DNA of 40,357 bases from Streptomyces sp. H27-H1 (lineage in GTDB: Bacteria; Actinomycetota; Actinomycetes; Streptomycetales; Streptomycetaceae). Both the position numbers and the translations under genes were made by a program. Of the stretch, positions 25,528 through 32,702 are shown piece by piece (the stretch's first letter is position 1; every line of letters starts with the position of its first letter). A model generated the notes under the pieces. It saw only the letters and a program-made list of their open reading frames with translations, did no database searches and was not told where the DNA came from. The stretch is taken from positions 1-40,357 of the forward strand of contig NZ_JAPNLJ010000057.1 in the NCBI RefSeq assembly GCF_026627445.1, given 5' to 3'.

Positions 25528-25561
25528 ATATCGCGTCTTCTGACTAACACGATATATCGCG
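25528..25561. promoter_or_regulatory. Candidate PadR operator upstream of the DUF4097-padR operon
   Basis: ATATCGCG occurs twice in direct orientation (25528-25535 and 25554-25561), 26 bases apart. The second copy lies in a perfect 10-bp palindrome, CGATATATCG (25550-25559). AT-rich dyads of this ATAT type are typical PadR targets and stand out in GC-rich DNA. They lie 35-68 bases upstream of the DUF4097 start codon, where a promoter is expected. Confidence 0.55.
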
Positions 25562-25633
25562 GTTGCGGGAAGTCAAGGGCGTCGGGATGATCGGAAATCC
25601 TCCCTTTGGGCCTGATTCGCTCAGCGTGTGGAC

Positions 25634-26260
25634 ATGTCGATCTCCCAGACCACGACGGGCGGACTGCTGCTCTGCCGAGCCGAGCCCCTCGCCGCCCGCC
25701 CCGCCGCGCACATCCCGCGCGAACGCCTGCTGCTGGCCCCCGCCGGCGAGTGGAGCGTGCTGGTACCCGAGGCCAAGCCCTGGCTCGGCGGCGCGGAATC
25801 CGTGGCCGAGGTCCTGGCGGGCTGGGGCGCCGCGCTCGCGCTCGGCTCCAACTGGCCGGTGCTGAGCCTGTGGTGGGAAGACGGCCGGGCCGGCTTCGTC
25901 CTGTCCTCGGGGTTTCGCCGGTCCGCGGCCTACGAGTGGGACGCGGCGGGCCGTCCGCACGGCGAGCCGGACCCGGATGCCATGCGGGTCCTGGCGGCGC
26001 GGCTCGGCCTGGACCCGGTGCTGGACCTGGAGGAACTGGAGCTCCTCACCCGCCCCGACGCCGCCGCGGACGGCGATTCCCGGCTGCTCGGCGTCATCGC
26101 GCTGCTGGCCCGCGCGGAACTGGCCCTGTCGGCGGGCCTGACCCCGGGCGAACCGGCCGACCGGCTGCGGGAGGCGGCCCGGATCTCCTCGGGCCCGCCC
26201 CGCCCCTGCCCCTACGCCGCCAGCAGCGGGCTCGCGTTGCGGTGCAGCCAGGCCCGGTAG
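25634..26260 (+). CDS. Conserved hypothetical actinobacterial protein
   Basis: 208 residues from the ATG at 25634; a GTG at 25628 is an alternative, and neither has a clear Shine-Dalgarno sequence. It begins SISQTTTGGLLLCRAEPL and contains two Trp-rich stretches (NWPVLSLWWEDGRAGFVLSS, AAYEWDAAG). It then has a helical C-terminal half. No signal peptide, membrane segment or known motif was recognised. The final 16 or so residues overlap the 3' end of the convergent LysR gene by 49 bases. It diverges from the DUF4097-padR operon across 140 bp and could share its control region. Confidence 0.65.
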   Translation: MSISQTTTGGLLLCRAEPLAARPAAHIPRERLLLAPAGEWSVLVPEAKPWLGGAESVAEVLAGWGAALALGSNWPVLSLWWEDGRAGFVLSSGFRRSAAYEWDAAGRPHGEPDPDAMRVLAARLGLDPVLDLEELELLTRPDAAADGDSRLLGVIALLARAELALSAGLTPGEPADRLREAARISSGPPRPCPYAASSGLALRCSQAR

Positions 26261-27156
26261 GGCGGAGTCCCCAGCGCCGCTTCGCGGTAGGCCGCGCGGA
26301 GGTCCTCGTACACCCCCTCGGACACCTGTGCGTACATCCCCGGGCGGGTCGCGAGGAGGAGCCGTACGGCGAGCGGGTCGCCCGAGAGCGGCCGGATGGC
26401 CATGTCCTCGCGCGCTCCGGAGGTGGGCTGGCAGGGGGCGACGGCCTCGCCGGAGGCGATCAGCGAGGCGGCGGTGTGGTAATCGGCGTGCAGCAGGGGC
26501 GGGTCGAGGCCGGCGCCGGCGAGGACCCGGCGCAGGCCGTCCCATTCGCCGTCCACCGACGGGTCCACGGTCCACCGGTCGGCGGCCAGGTCCCGCAGTT
26601 CCACCACCGACAGCGCCGCCGCCGGATGGTCCCGGGACATGGACACGAACTGGGGCTCCCGCTCCATCAGCACCCGTAACTCCAGGCCGGCGGGCACCCG
26701 TAGCGGGCTGCCCTCCACCTCGTGCACGAACGCCACGTCGAGCTGCCCCGAAGCCGTCATCCGCAGCAGTGCGTTGGCGGACACGTCGACCACCAGGTCG
26801 GTCTCGGTGTCGGGCAGCCTCCGGTGCAGCCGGCGCAGCCAGCCGGGCAGGGCGCGGCTGGCCGTGGAGCCGATCCGCAGCCGGGGCCCCTGGGACACCG
26901 CCCGCGCCTCCGCGACGAGGGCGGCCATCTGGGCCAGGAGCGGCCGCGCCCGGCCGAGTACGGTGCGCCCGAAGGGAGTCGGCCGGCATCCGGTGCGCTC
27001 GCGCAGGAACAACTCCCCGTCCAGGGCGCGTTCGATGCGCCGCAACTGGGTCGTCAGGGAGGGCTGGCTCACGCCGAGCTGCCGGGCGGCCTTGTGCAGG
27101 CTGCCGGCGTCGGCGATGGCGCACAGGGCGCGCAGGTGCCTGACCTCAAGCTCCAT
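26212..27156 (-). CDS. LysR-family regulator of the divergent snapalysin gene; contains a TTA codon
   Basis: 314 residues. Classic LysR HTH at the N-terminus (LRALCAIADAGSLHKAARQLGVSQPSLTTQLRRIERAL, residues about 8-45) and an effector-binding domain with PRLRIGSTASRALPGWL. In S. lividans and S. coelicolor a LysR activator (MprR/SnpR) is divergent from the small neutral protease gene, as here. Codon 160 (26677-26679 on the plus strand) is TTA, in frame within GLELRVL. This is the rare leucine codon read only by the bldA tRNA, which would delay this regulator to development or stationary phase. I found no other in-frame TTA in the window. A T-N11-A dyad lies at 27251-27271. Confidence 0.92.
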   Translation of the reverse strand: MELEVRHLRALCAIADAGSLHKAARQLGVSQPSLTTQLRRIERALDGELFLRERTGCRPTPFGRTVLGRARPLLAQMAALVAEARAVSQGPRLRIGSTASRALPGWLRRLHRRLPDTETDLVVDVSANALLRMTASGQLDVAFVHEVEGSPLRVPAGLELRVLMEREPQFVSMSRDHPAAALSVVELRDLAADRWTVDPSVDGEWDGLRRVLAGAGLDPPLLHADYHTAASLIASGEAVAPCQPTSGAREDMAIRPLSGDPLAVRLLLATRPGMYAQVSEGVYEDLRAAYREAALGTPPYRAWLHRNASPLLAA

Positions 27157-27250
27157 GCCCCGAGAGTAGGCCGGGGCGAGCCGACCGCACCAGTAACCGG
27201 TATCCCCTCGAATCCCGCCATTCTCTTGGGAGTTGGACTTCCGAAACCCT

Positions 27251-27271
27251 CCGATAACCCGGCGCTATCGG
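27251..27271. promoter_or_regulatory. Candidate LysR-type box in the lysR-snapalysin intergenic region
   Basis: CCGATA (27251-27256) and TATCGG (27266-27271) are perfect inverted repeats with a 9-base spacer, giving the T-N11-A arrangement (27255/27267) of LysR sites. It lies 95 bases upstream of the regulator start codon and 91 bases before the protease start codon. Confidence 0.6.
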
Positions 27272-27361
27272 GGTCTGGCATCATCCGCCGACCCCTGCCC
27301 CTCCCGCAGACTCCGGTACCGAACGACCCCCCACCGCACCGGATGAGCAGGAGTTCCCCCC

Positions 27362-28021
27362 ATGCGCCACTCCCGCAAGACCACCCTGTCCGCAGTCGGC
27401 CTCGGCGTCGCCGCCGTCCTCGGCGCCGTCGTACCGGGCACGACCGCCTCCGCCTCCCCGGGCGCCGGCAGCCCGAGCACGTACGCCACGTACGAGCGCT
27501 CGCAGGAGAACCAGGCCGCCAACCGCGCCTTCTTCGAGGCGGTGCAGCGCTCGGTCGCCGAGCAGCGCGCCGCGAACCCGGGCCTGGCGGCCGTCACCGT
27601 CACCTACAACACCCGCAACGCACCGAGCTTCCGCACCCAGATATCGCGCTCCACACAGATCTGGAACGGCTCGGTGGCCAACGTCAAACTGCAGGAGGTG
27701 TCCTCGGGCGGGAACTTCTCGTACTACGAGGGCAACGACTCCCGTGGTTCCTACGCGAGCACGGACGGCCACGGCCGGGGCTACATCTTCCTCGACTACC
27801 GGCAGAACCAGCAGTACAACTCCACCCGGGTGACCGCGCACGAGACCGGCCACGTGCTCGGGCTGCCGGACCACTACTCGGGTCCGTGCAGCGAGCTGAT
27901 GTCCGGCGGCGGCCCCGGCACCTCCTGCCAGAACGCCACCCCGAACTCCGCCGAGCGCTCGCGCGTGAACCAGCTGTGGGCGAACGGCCTCGTCGCGTCG
28001 GGCCTGGACGCGAAGGGCTGA
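27362..28021 (+). CDS. snpA: Snapalysin (small neutral metalloprotease, peptidase family M7)
   Basis: 219 residues. A secretory signal peptide with Arg/Lys start and Ala-rich core (about 1-30) is followed by a propeptide. The mature domain starts near residue 75 (AAVTVTYNTRNAPSF). The zinc site is HETGHVLGLPD, with His160, His164 and Asp170 as ligands and Glu161 as the base. This Asp third ligand is the hallmark of family M7. Met180 provides the Met-turn, and two Cys (176 and about 189) can form the conserved disulfide. GGAG lies upstream of the ATG. It is an extracellular milk-clotting type protease, under the control of the divergent LysR gene. Confidence 0.96.
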   Translation: MRHSRKTTLSAVGLGVAAVLGAVVPGTTASASPGAGSPSTYATYERSQENQAANRAFFEAVQRSVAEQRAANPGLAAVTVTYNTRNAPSFRTQISRSTQIWNGSVANVKLQEVSSGGNFSYYEGNDSRGSYASTDGHGRGYIFLDYRQNQQYNSTRVTAHETGHVLGLPDHYSGPCSELMSGGGPGTSCQNATPNSAERSRVNQLWANGLVASGLDAKG

Positions 28022-28114
28022 CGGTCGGAGTGACCGGCGGGCCGACGGGCAGACCGACCGGCGGGCCGACCGACCGAGGGCCGGCGGCCTGATCCCCGCT
28101 GGGGCCGGCTCCCG

Positions 28115-28330
28115 CTAGGACACGACCCGGTCCTCCGGGTCCGCGCTCCGCGAGCACTCCGGGTTCCGGCAGGGACCCGGAGTCCACGCCGGGACGAAGA
28201 TCCCCAGGGATTTCCGCCGTCCGACCAACGTGTCGACGGGGCTCCCGCAGGCCGGGCACGACTGCTGGTCGTGCCCGGCCCGCGGAGCGACCGTCCTGCG
28301 CGCCTGCTGTTCCCGCTCTTGACCGGCCAT
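28115..28330 (-). CDS. Small zinc-ribbon-like hypothetical protein
   Basis: 71 residues from the ATG at 28330 (weak GTAGGT upstream). Two Cys pairs, SCPACGSPV and PCRNPECSR, are separated by about 25 residues containing VGRRKSLGIFVPAWTPG, a likely zinc ribbon. The N-terminus is polar and charged (MAGQEREQQARRTVAPRAG). Function unknown. It lies between convergent snpA and a same-strand reductase-like gene whose stop is 38 bases upstream, so the two may be cotranscribed. Confidence 0.55.
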   Translation of the reverse strand: MAGQEREQQARRTVAPRAGHDQQSCPACGSPVDTLVGRRKSLGIFVPAWTPGPCRNPECSRSADPEDRVVS

Positions 28331-28368
28331 ACCTACACGGTAGGCCGGTTTCGCCGCTTCGGCGGGGT

Positions 28369-28953
28369 TCAGCGCTTGACCGCGTACGAGGTGACGAGCT
28401 GGCCGCCACCGAGGGCCTTGATCCCGGTCAGCTCCAGGGGGCGCACCCCGAATCCGGCGCGCGACATCGGCATGCCGGTGCCGACGAAGACCGGGTAGGT
28501 CTTGACGACGAACTCGTCGATCTCGTCGATCAGCTGACCTGCGAGGTCCGCTCCGCCGCACAGCCAGATGCCGAGCCCGTCCTCGGCCTTCAGCTCGCGG
28601 ACCCTGGCCACCAGGTCCCCGCTGATCAGCCGCACCGTGGGATCCGGCGGCGTGGTGAGCGAGTGCGAGACGACGTACTGCTGGCGGATGTGCCCGTAGG
28701 GGCTGGCCATGCCGAGCTTGAGCCCGGGCTCGTACGTACCTCGCCCCATGAGCACCGCGTCGAAGTGCTGGGGGTCGACGTCCTCGATCCCGAGCTGGGT
28801 GCGCCCCGAGGCGGCGATGGTCTCCGGGTACTCGGCCTTGAGGAAGTCGATGAACTCGCGGTCGAGGTGACTGTAGAAGAAGTCACCGTCGCCGTCCGGG
28901 GCTCCGATGAAGCCGTCGACCGATGTGGCGATGAAGTACGTGAGCTTGCGCAA
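28369..28953 (-). CDS. Dihydrofolate reductase-like (RibD C-terminal domain) family protein
   Basis: 194 residues from a TTG at 28953, with GGAAGAGA upstream. This start places the family opening RKLTYFIATSVDGFIG at the N-terminus; longer in-frame starts at 28986 or 29013 add unrelated sequence. Further motifs are VLMGRGTYEPGL, YVVSHSLT and LGIWLCGGADLAGQLIDEIDE, typical of the stand-alone RibD_C reductases (YwjB/YyaP type). It probably binds NADPH; true folate activity is unlikely, and the substrate is unknown. Confidence 0.9.
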   Translation of the reverse strand: MRKLTYFIATSVDGFIGAPDGDGDFFYSHLDREFIDFLKAEYPETIAASGRTQLGIEDVDPQHFDAVLMGRGTYEPGLKLGMASPYGHIRQQYVVSHSLTTPPDPTVRLISGDLVARVRELKAEDGLGIWLCGGADLAGQLIDEIDEFVVKTYPVFVGTGMPMSRAGFGVRPLELTGIKALGGGQLVTSYAVKR

Positions 28954-29050
28954 GCGATTCTCTTCCGTCCGACAGTGCGCCCCCATCGAGGCGCGTCGAT
29001 CAAAGTACTTCAACCAAAGTGGTATGACAAGAGGGCGGCCGGCTGCCGGG

Positions 29051-29650
29051 CTACTGCGGCTTGCGCCACATCGGCCACATCAGCGGCCCGTCCGGCAGCC
29101 GCACGGCCTCACCCGTGAACTGCCAGCCCAGCCGCTCGTACAGCCCCTTGCTGCGTTCACTGCTCGCCTCCAGATAGGCCGGCACGCCCTCCCGGTCGCA
29201 GCGCTCCAGCACCGGCCGGATCAGCTCGGTGCCAAGCCCCTCGCCCTGCCTCCCCGGGGAGACCGCGATCATCAGCAGGTACTCGTGCTCCTCCGCCGTC
29301 GGGTGCACCGCGCCCGTCAGCCGGCCCACCAGCTCGCACCGCTCGTTGTCCGGGTCGGCGATCGCCCGCATCTTCGCCGGGACCTCGTCCTCGACGGGCT
29401 CGCCCTGCGGATCGCCCGCCGGGATCCGCAGCCACAGCGCCGCCGCCGAACCGTCCACCGCGTAGTCGATCCGGCCCTCGGCCAACGCCACGTCCACGAA
29501 GACGCCCAGGAACTTCCCGTGCACCGCGGCCCGGTGCTCCGGGTCCGGAAACACCCAACTGCTCACCGGATCGTTGCGGAAGGCCTCGTCGAGCAGTCGC
29601 GCCACAGCATCCCGGTCCGACTGACCGGCTTGACGTATCTCCAGCCCCAT
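29051..29650 (-). CDS. GNAT-family N-acetyltransferase
   Basis: 199 residues. The N-terminal strand is EIRQAGQSDRDAVARLLDEAF. Motif A, which binds the acetyl-CoA pyrophosphate, is IAVSPGRQGEGLGTELI, and the C-terminal motif B is YLEASSERSKGLYERLGW. This resembles small-molecule acetyltransferases related to puromycin acetyltransferase. Substrate unknown. The gene reads away from the terminator at 29723-29760. Confidence 0.9.
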   Translation of the reverse strand: MGLEIRQAGQSDRDAVARLLDEAFRNDPVSSWVFPDPEHRAAVHGKFLGVFVDVALAEGRIDYAVDGSAAALWLRIPAGDPQGEPVEDEVPAKMRAIADPDNERCELVGRLTGAVHPTAEEHEYLLMIAVSPGRQGEGLGTELIRPVLERCDREGVPAYLEASSERSKGLYERLGWQFTGEAVRLPDGPLMWPMWRKPQ

Positions 29651-29722
29651 GGGTCACACCCTTCACTTCGCTCACGCGTCAACAACCGTGAGTGATCCTA
29701 GAGTTGCCCCACCGACGCAGAA

Positions 29723-29760
29723 AGGCCTGTTCCGGCACCGTGCGGTGCCGAAACAGGCCT
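29723..29760 (-). terminator. Terminator downstream of the encapsulin/polyprenyl transferase operon
   Basis: A 17-bp stem (29723-29739 with 29744-29760) with one mismatch and a 4-nt loop. It lies 174 bases beyond the polyprenyl transferase stop, after the repeat block at 29808-29935. It also insulates the GNAT gene. Confidence 0.85.
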
Positions 29761-29807
29761 CCGGGACTCCCCCTCGCCCCCTACGAGCTCAGTCCCGCGC
29801 GCTCACT

Positions 29808-29933
29808 CCGTACGCCCCCACTGCGTACGCCCCCACTTCACGCTCCCACTGCGTACGCCCCCAGTGCGTACGCCCCCACTTCACGCCCCCACTGCGTACG
29901 TCCCCACTCCGTACGCGCCGGCTTCGCACACGC
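29808..29933. repeat. Degenerate 13-15 bp tandem repeat in the 3' region of the polyprenyl transferase gene
   Basis: About nine units based on CACTGCGTACGCCCC and the shorter CACTTCACGCCCC alternate head to tail from about 29815 to the polyprenyl transferase stop codon. The last units run just into the C-terminal codons of that gene. Variation is mainly in the base after CACT and in unit length. It could be replication slippage or a structured 3' untranslated region. Confidence 0.8.
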
Positions 29934-30980
29934 TCACTTCGTACGCCGCGTCACGAACTCCGCCAGCGCCAGCAGTCCGCCCGCCGTCCCGAGGTCCGGA
30001 ACGGCCCGCGACAGCTGCTGCACCGCCCGCGCCATCCGGTCGGCGGCGTGCGCCTGCGCCCAGTCCCGCCCGCCGGCCCGCTCCACCGCCTCGGCCGCCC
30101 TGGCCACGTCGTCCCCGGTCATGGGGCCCGCGTACAGCGCGGCCAGCTCCTCGCCCGCCGTGGTGCCCGAGGTCAGGGCGGCCACGACCGGGAGGGACTT
30201 CTTGCGGGCCAGCAGATCCGCCCCGGCGGGTTTTCCGGTGTGGCCGGGGTCCCCCCAGATGCCGATCAGGTCGTCGATGAGCTGGAAGGCCAGCCCGGCC
30301 TCCCGGCCGAAGGCGTCCATGGCGTCGACCTCGTCCGGGCCGGCCCCCGCGTACAGCGCGCCGAGCGCGCACGCACAGCCCAGCAGGGCCCCGGTCTTGG
30401 CCGTCGCCATGGTCAGGCACTCGTCGAGCGCGACGTGCCGTCGCTGCTCGAAGGCGCAGTCCGCCTGCTGGCCCGCGCACAGCTCGACGATGCAGGCGGC
30501 CAGCCGGGCCGCGGCCGCCGCCGAGGCCGGATGCGGGTCCTCGGCGAGCAGCTGCAGCGCGAGCGCCATCATGGCGTCGCCCGTGATGATCGCGTCCGGT
30601 GTCCCGAAGACCGTCCAGGCCGTCGGCCGGCCGCGCCTGCGCGCGTCCTTGTCGATGACGTCGTCGTGCAGCAGCGTGAAGTTGTGCGCCAGCTCCACGG
30701 CCACCGCCGCCCGTACGGCCTCCTCGGCCCCTCCGTCCCCGCGCAGGGCCTGCGCGGCGGCGAGCACCAGGGCGGGCCGGACGGCCTTGCCGGCGCTGCC
30801 CGCCGCCGGGGTGCCGTCCTCGCGCTCCCAGCCGAAGTGGTACATCGCCACGCGCCGCATCGAGCCGGGCAGGGTCTCGACGGCCCGGCGGAGTTCCGGG
30901 TTGACCGTTTCCCTCGCCCGCTCCAGCAGGACGGCGGCTTCCTGCCCCTCGCCGGTGGTGATCGCCTCAGTGGTCGACAT
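29934..30980 (-). CDS. Polyprenyl (isoprenyl diphosphate) synthase, predicted family 2 encapsulin cargo
   Basis: 348 residues from the ATG at 30980. A polar N-terminal stretch of about 14 residues precedes the all-helical synthase domain. First Asp-rich motif is LLHDDVIDKDARRRGRPT (Asp106, Asp107, Asp110). The second is DDLIGIWGDP (Asp236, Asp237, Asp244), the IWGD form seen in encapsulin-associated enzymes. It condenses IPP with an allylic diphosphate; the product chain length is not readable by eye. The shell gene is immediately upstream on the same strand. In this family the disordered N-terminus directs loading into the shell. The 30 codons between the shell stop and this ATG are open and in frame. 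Confidence 0.92.
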   Translation of the reverse strand: MSTTEAITTGEGQEAAVLLERARETVNPELRRAVETLPGSMRRVAMYHFGWEREDGTPAAGSAGKAVRPALVLAAAQALRGDGGAEEAVRAAVAVELAHNFTLLHDDVIDKDARRRGRPTAWTVFGTPDAIITGDAMMALALQLLAEDPHPASAAAAARLAACIVELCAGQQADCAFEQRRHVALDECLTMATAKTGALLGCACALGALYAGAGPDEVDAMDAFGREAGLAFQLIDDLIGIWGDPGHTGKPAGADLLARKKSLPVVAALTSGTTAGEELAALYAGPMTGDDVARAAEAVERAGGRDWAQAHAADRMARAVQQLSRAVPDLGTAGGLLALAEFVTRRTK

Positions 30981-31070
30981 GGCGTGTGCGCTCCGTCCCG
31001 TCCCGTGCTGTCCCGTGCTGACCCGTCCCCGCCCGCCCTGTCCCGTCCCGGCGCCGCGGCGCCGGCGGGC

Positions 31071-32477
31071 TCAGCGCCAGCGGGCGATCTCGACGTTCTC
31101 CAGGACGCCGAGCGCGTCCGGCACCAGTACCGCGGCGGAGAAGTAGGTGGTGACCAGGTACGAGATGATCGCCTGCTCGCTGATTCCCATGAACCGCACC
31201 GACGTGCTCGGCTCGATCTCGTCCGGGATCCCCGGCTGGTGCAGGCCGATCACGCCCGACTCGTCCTCGCCGGTGCGCATGCAGAGGATGGACGTCGTAC
31301 GGGCGTCGCTGATCGGGATCTTGTTGGACGGGAACATGGGGACCCCGCGCCAGGACGGCACCCGGTGCCCGCCGATCTCGACCGACTCCGGATACAGGCC
31401 GCGCTTGTTGCACTCGCGCCCGAAAGCGGCGATGGCCTTGGGGTGGGCCAGGAAGAACTTGGAGCCGCGCCGCATGCTGAGCAGCTGGTCCATGTCGTCG
31501 GGGCTGGGCGCGCCGTCGTGGGACTGGATGCGCTGGTCGTAGTCGGCGTTGTGCAGGAGGCCGAAGTCGCGGTTGTTGAGCATCTCGTGCTCCTGGCGCT
31601 CGCGAAGCGCCTCGACCGTGAGCCGCAATTGCTGCTCGGTCTGGTTCATGGGCTGATTGTACAGGTCGGCGACGCGGGTGTGGACGCGCAGGACCGTTTG
31701 CGCAATGGAGAGTTCGTACTCGCGCGGGCGGGCCTCGTAGTCCACGAAGGTGCCCGGCAGCAGGGCCTCGCCCTGGTGTCCGGCGGAGAGCTCGATGGCG
31801 GCCTCGCCGTACTTGTTGGTGCGCTGGTCCGGCAGGGACCGTACGGAGTCCACGTGCGCCCGGAGCGAGTCGACCCGGTCGGCGAGGATCTGGAAGTCCT
31901 GGCGGGAGAGGGCGAGGACGGTGCCGGCGGTGGCGGCGCGGGCGGTGTACTCCCAGATCCCCTCCTCGTCGACGAGGGAGTCCTCGCCGAAGAAGGCTCC
32001 GTCGGCGACGGTCTGCAGGACGGCGTCGTCGCCGTAGGGGCCGGGCCCGATCTGGTCGATGCGCCCGTGGGCGAGCAGGAACACCTTGTCGGCGGGGCTG
32101 CCGAAGGAGGTGAGCTCCTGGCCCGGCTCGAAGTCGATCTGGTGGCAGCGCGCGGCGAGTTCGGCAAGGACTTCGGGGTCGTCGTAGTCGCGCAGCACCG
32201 GGAGCTCACCCAGCTCCGCCGGGATCACCTGTACCTGCGTGCCCGTCTTGATGAACTCCACGACGCCGTTGCCTACGGAGTAGCTCAGTCGCCGGTTGAC
32301 CCGGTACGTGCCGCCCTGGACGGACACCCAGGGGAGCATCTTCAGGAGCCACCGCGAGGTGATCTCCTGCATTTGCGGCGCGGACTTGGTCGTGGTTGCC
32401 AAGTTCCGCGCGGCCGTGGTTCCCAGACTGCGCTGAGGCGCTTGGGACTCGGATTCGGAACCCGCCTGGACCGACAT
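31071..32477 (-). CDS. eshA: Family 2B encapsulin shell protein with cyclic-nucleotide-binding-like domain (EshA type)
   Basis: 468 residues; AAGGGG six bases before the ATG at 32477. The extended N-terminal arm (about 1-40) and HK97-type shell fold are split by a cNMP-binding-like domain at about 92-212. That domain carries FFGEDSLVDEEGIWEYTARAAT (Gly164/Glu165 and Arg180 match the phosphate-binding cassette). The shell fold resumes with ELSIAQTVLRVHTRVADLYN and the EMLNNRDFGLLHNADYDQRI region, and ends in VPDALGVLENVEIARWR. It is closely similar in character to EshA of S. griseus/S. coelicolor, now classed as a family 2B encapsulin. It should assemble a 60-subunit compartment around the downstream polyprenyl transferase. 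It is divergent from nsrR. Confidence 0.93.
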   Translation of the reverse strand: MSVQAGSESESQAPQRSLGTTAARNLATTTKSAPQMQEITSRWLLKMLPWVSVQGGTYRVNRRLSYSVGNGVVEFIKTGTQVQVIPAELGELPVLRDYDDPEVLAELAARCHQIDFEPGQELTSFGSPADKVFLLAHGRIDQIGPGPYGDDAVLQTVADGAFFGEDSLVDEEGIWEYTARAATAGTVLALSRQDFQILADRVDSLRAHVDSVRSLPDQRTNKYGEAAIELSAGHQGEALLPGTFVDYEARPREYELSIAQTVLRVHTRVADLYNQPMNQTEQQLRLTVEALRERQEHEMLNNRDFGLLHNADYDQRIQSHDGAPSPDDMDQLLSMRRGSKFFLAHPKAIAAFGRECNKRGLYPESVEIGGHRVPSWRGVPMFPSNKIPISDARTTSILCMRTGEDESGVIGLHQPGIPDEIEPSTSVRFMGISEQAIISYLVTTYFSAAVLVPDALGVLENVEIARWR

Positions 32478-32664
32478 GTCTTTCCCCTTCGATCACTCCA
32501 TGAATCTGCGGGACGGAGCCTTTCAGTACGGACCGTGGTGGGACCATTACACAAAAGGGTGGGATTACTCCGTCCGTGGCTGGGCACTCTCTTGACTCGA
32601 CTCCCTCCCCACGAACCCCTCGGACCCCACACGTTTCAGCCATTGCCCGTTATGGCACCGTTTG

Positions 32665-32687
32665 AATTTGCACCCAAGATGCAAGTT
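32665..32687 (+). promoter_or_regulatory. NsrR box and leaderless promoter of nsrR
   Basis: AATTTGCA (32665-32672) and TGCAAGTT (32680-32687) are inverted halves with one mismatch in a 23-bp element of the size and shape of Streptomyces NsrR sites. A promoter overlaps it: TTGCAC (32668-32673), 17 bases, TACGCT (32691-32696). The -10 ends six bases before the ATG at 32703, predicting a leaderless, autoregulated nsrR. Confidence 0.8.
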
Positions 32688-32702
32688 TTCTACGCTGATC
32701 CC

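Noticed and set aside
29808..29933. Repeat block considered as a CRISPR array
   Set aside because: Units of 13-15 bp lie directly head to tail with no spacers, and no cas genes are present.
29934..32477. 2-methylisoborneol synthesis cluster
   Set aside because: EshA-type shells often accompany the 2-MIB cyclase and its methyltransferase, but neither gene is in the window. The cargo here is a prenyl synthase.
29649..32702. Plus-strand open frame of about 1000 codons joined to nsrR
   Set aside because: It is antisense to the polyprenyl transferase and encapsulin genes. Only the last 150 codons, from the ATG at 32703, encode a real protein.
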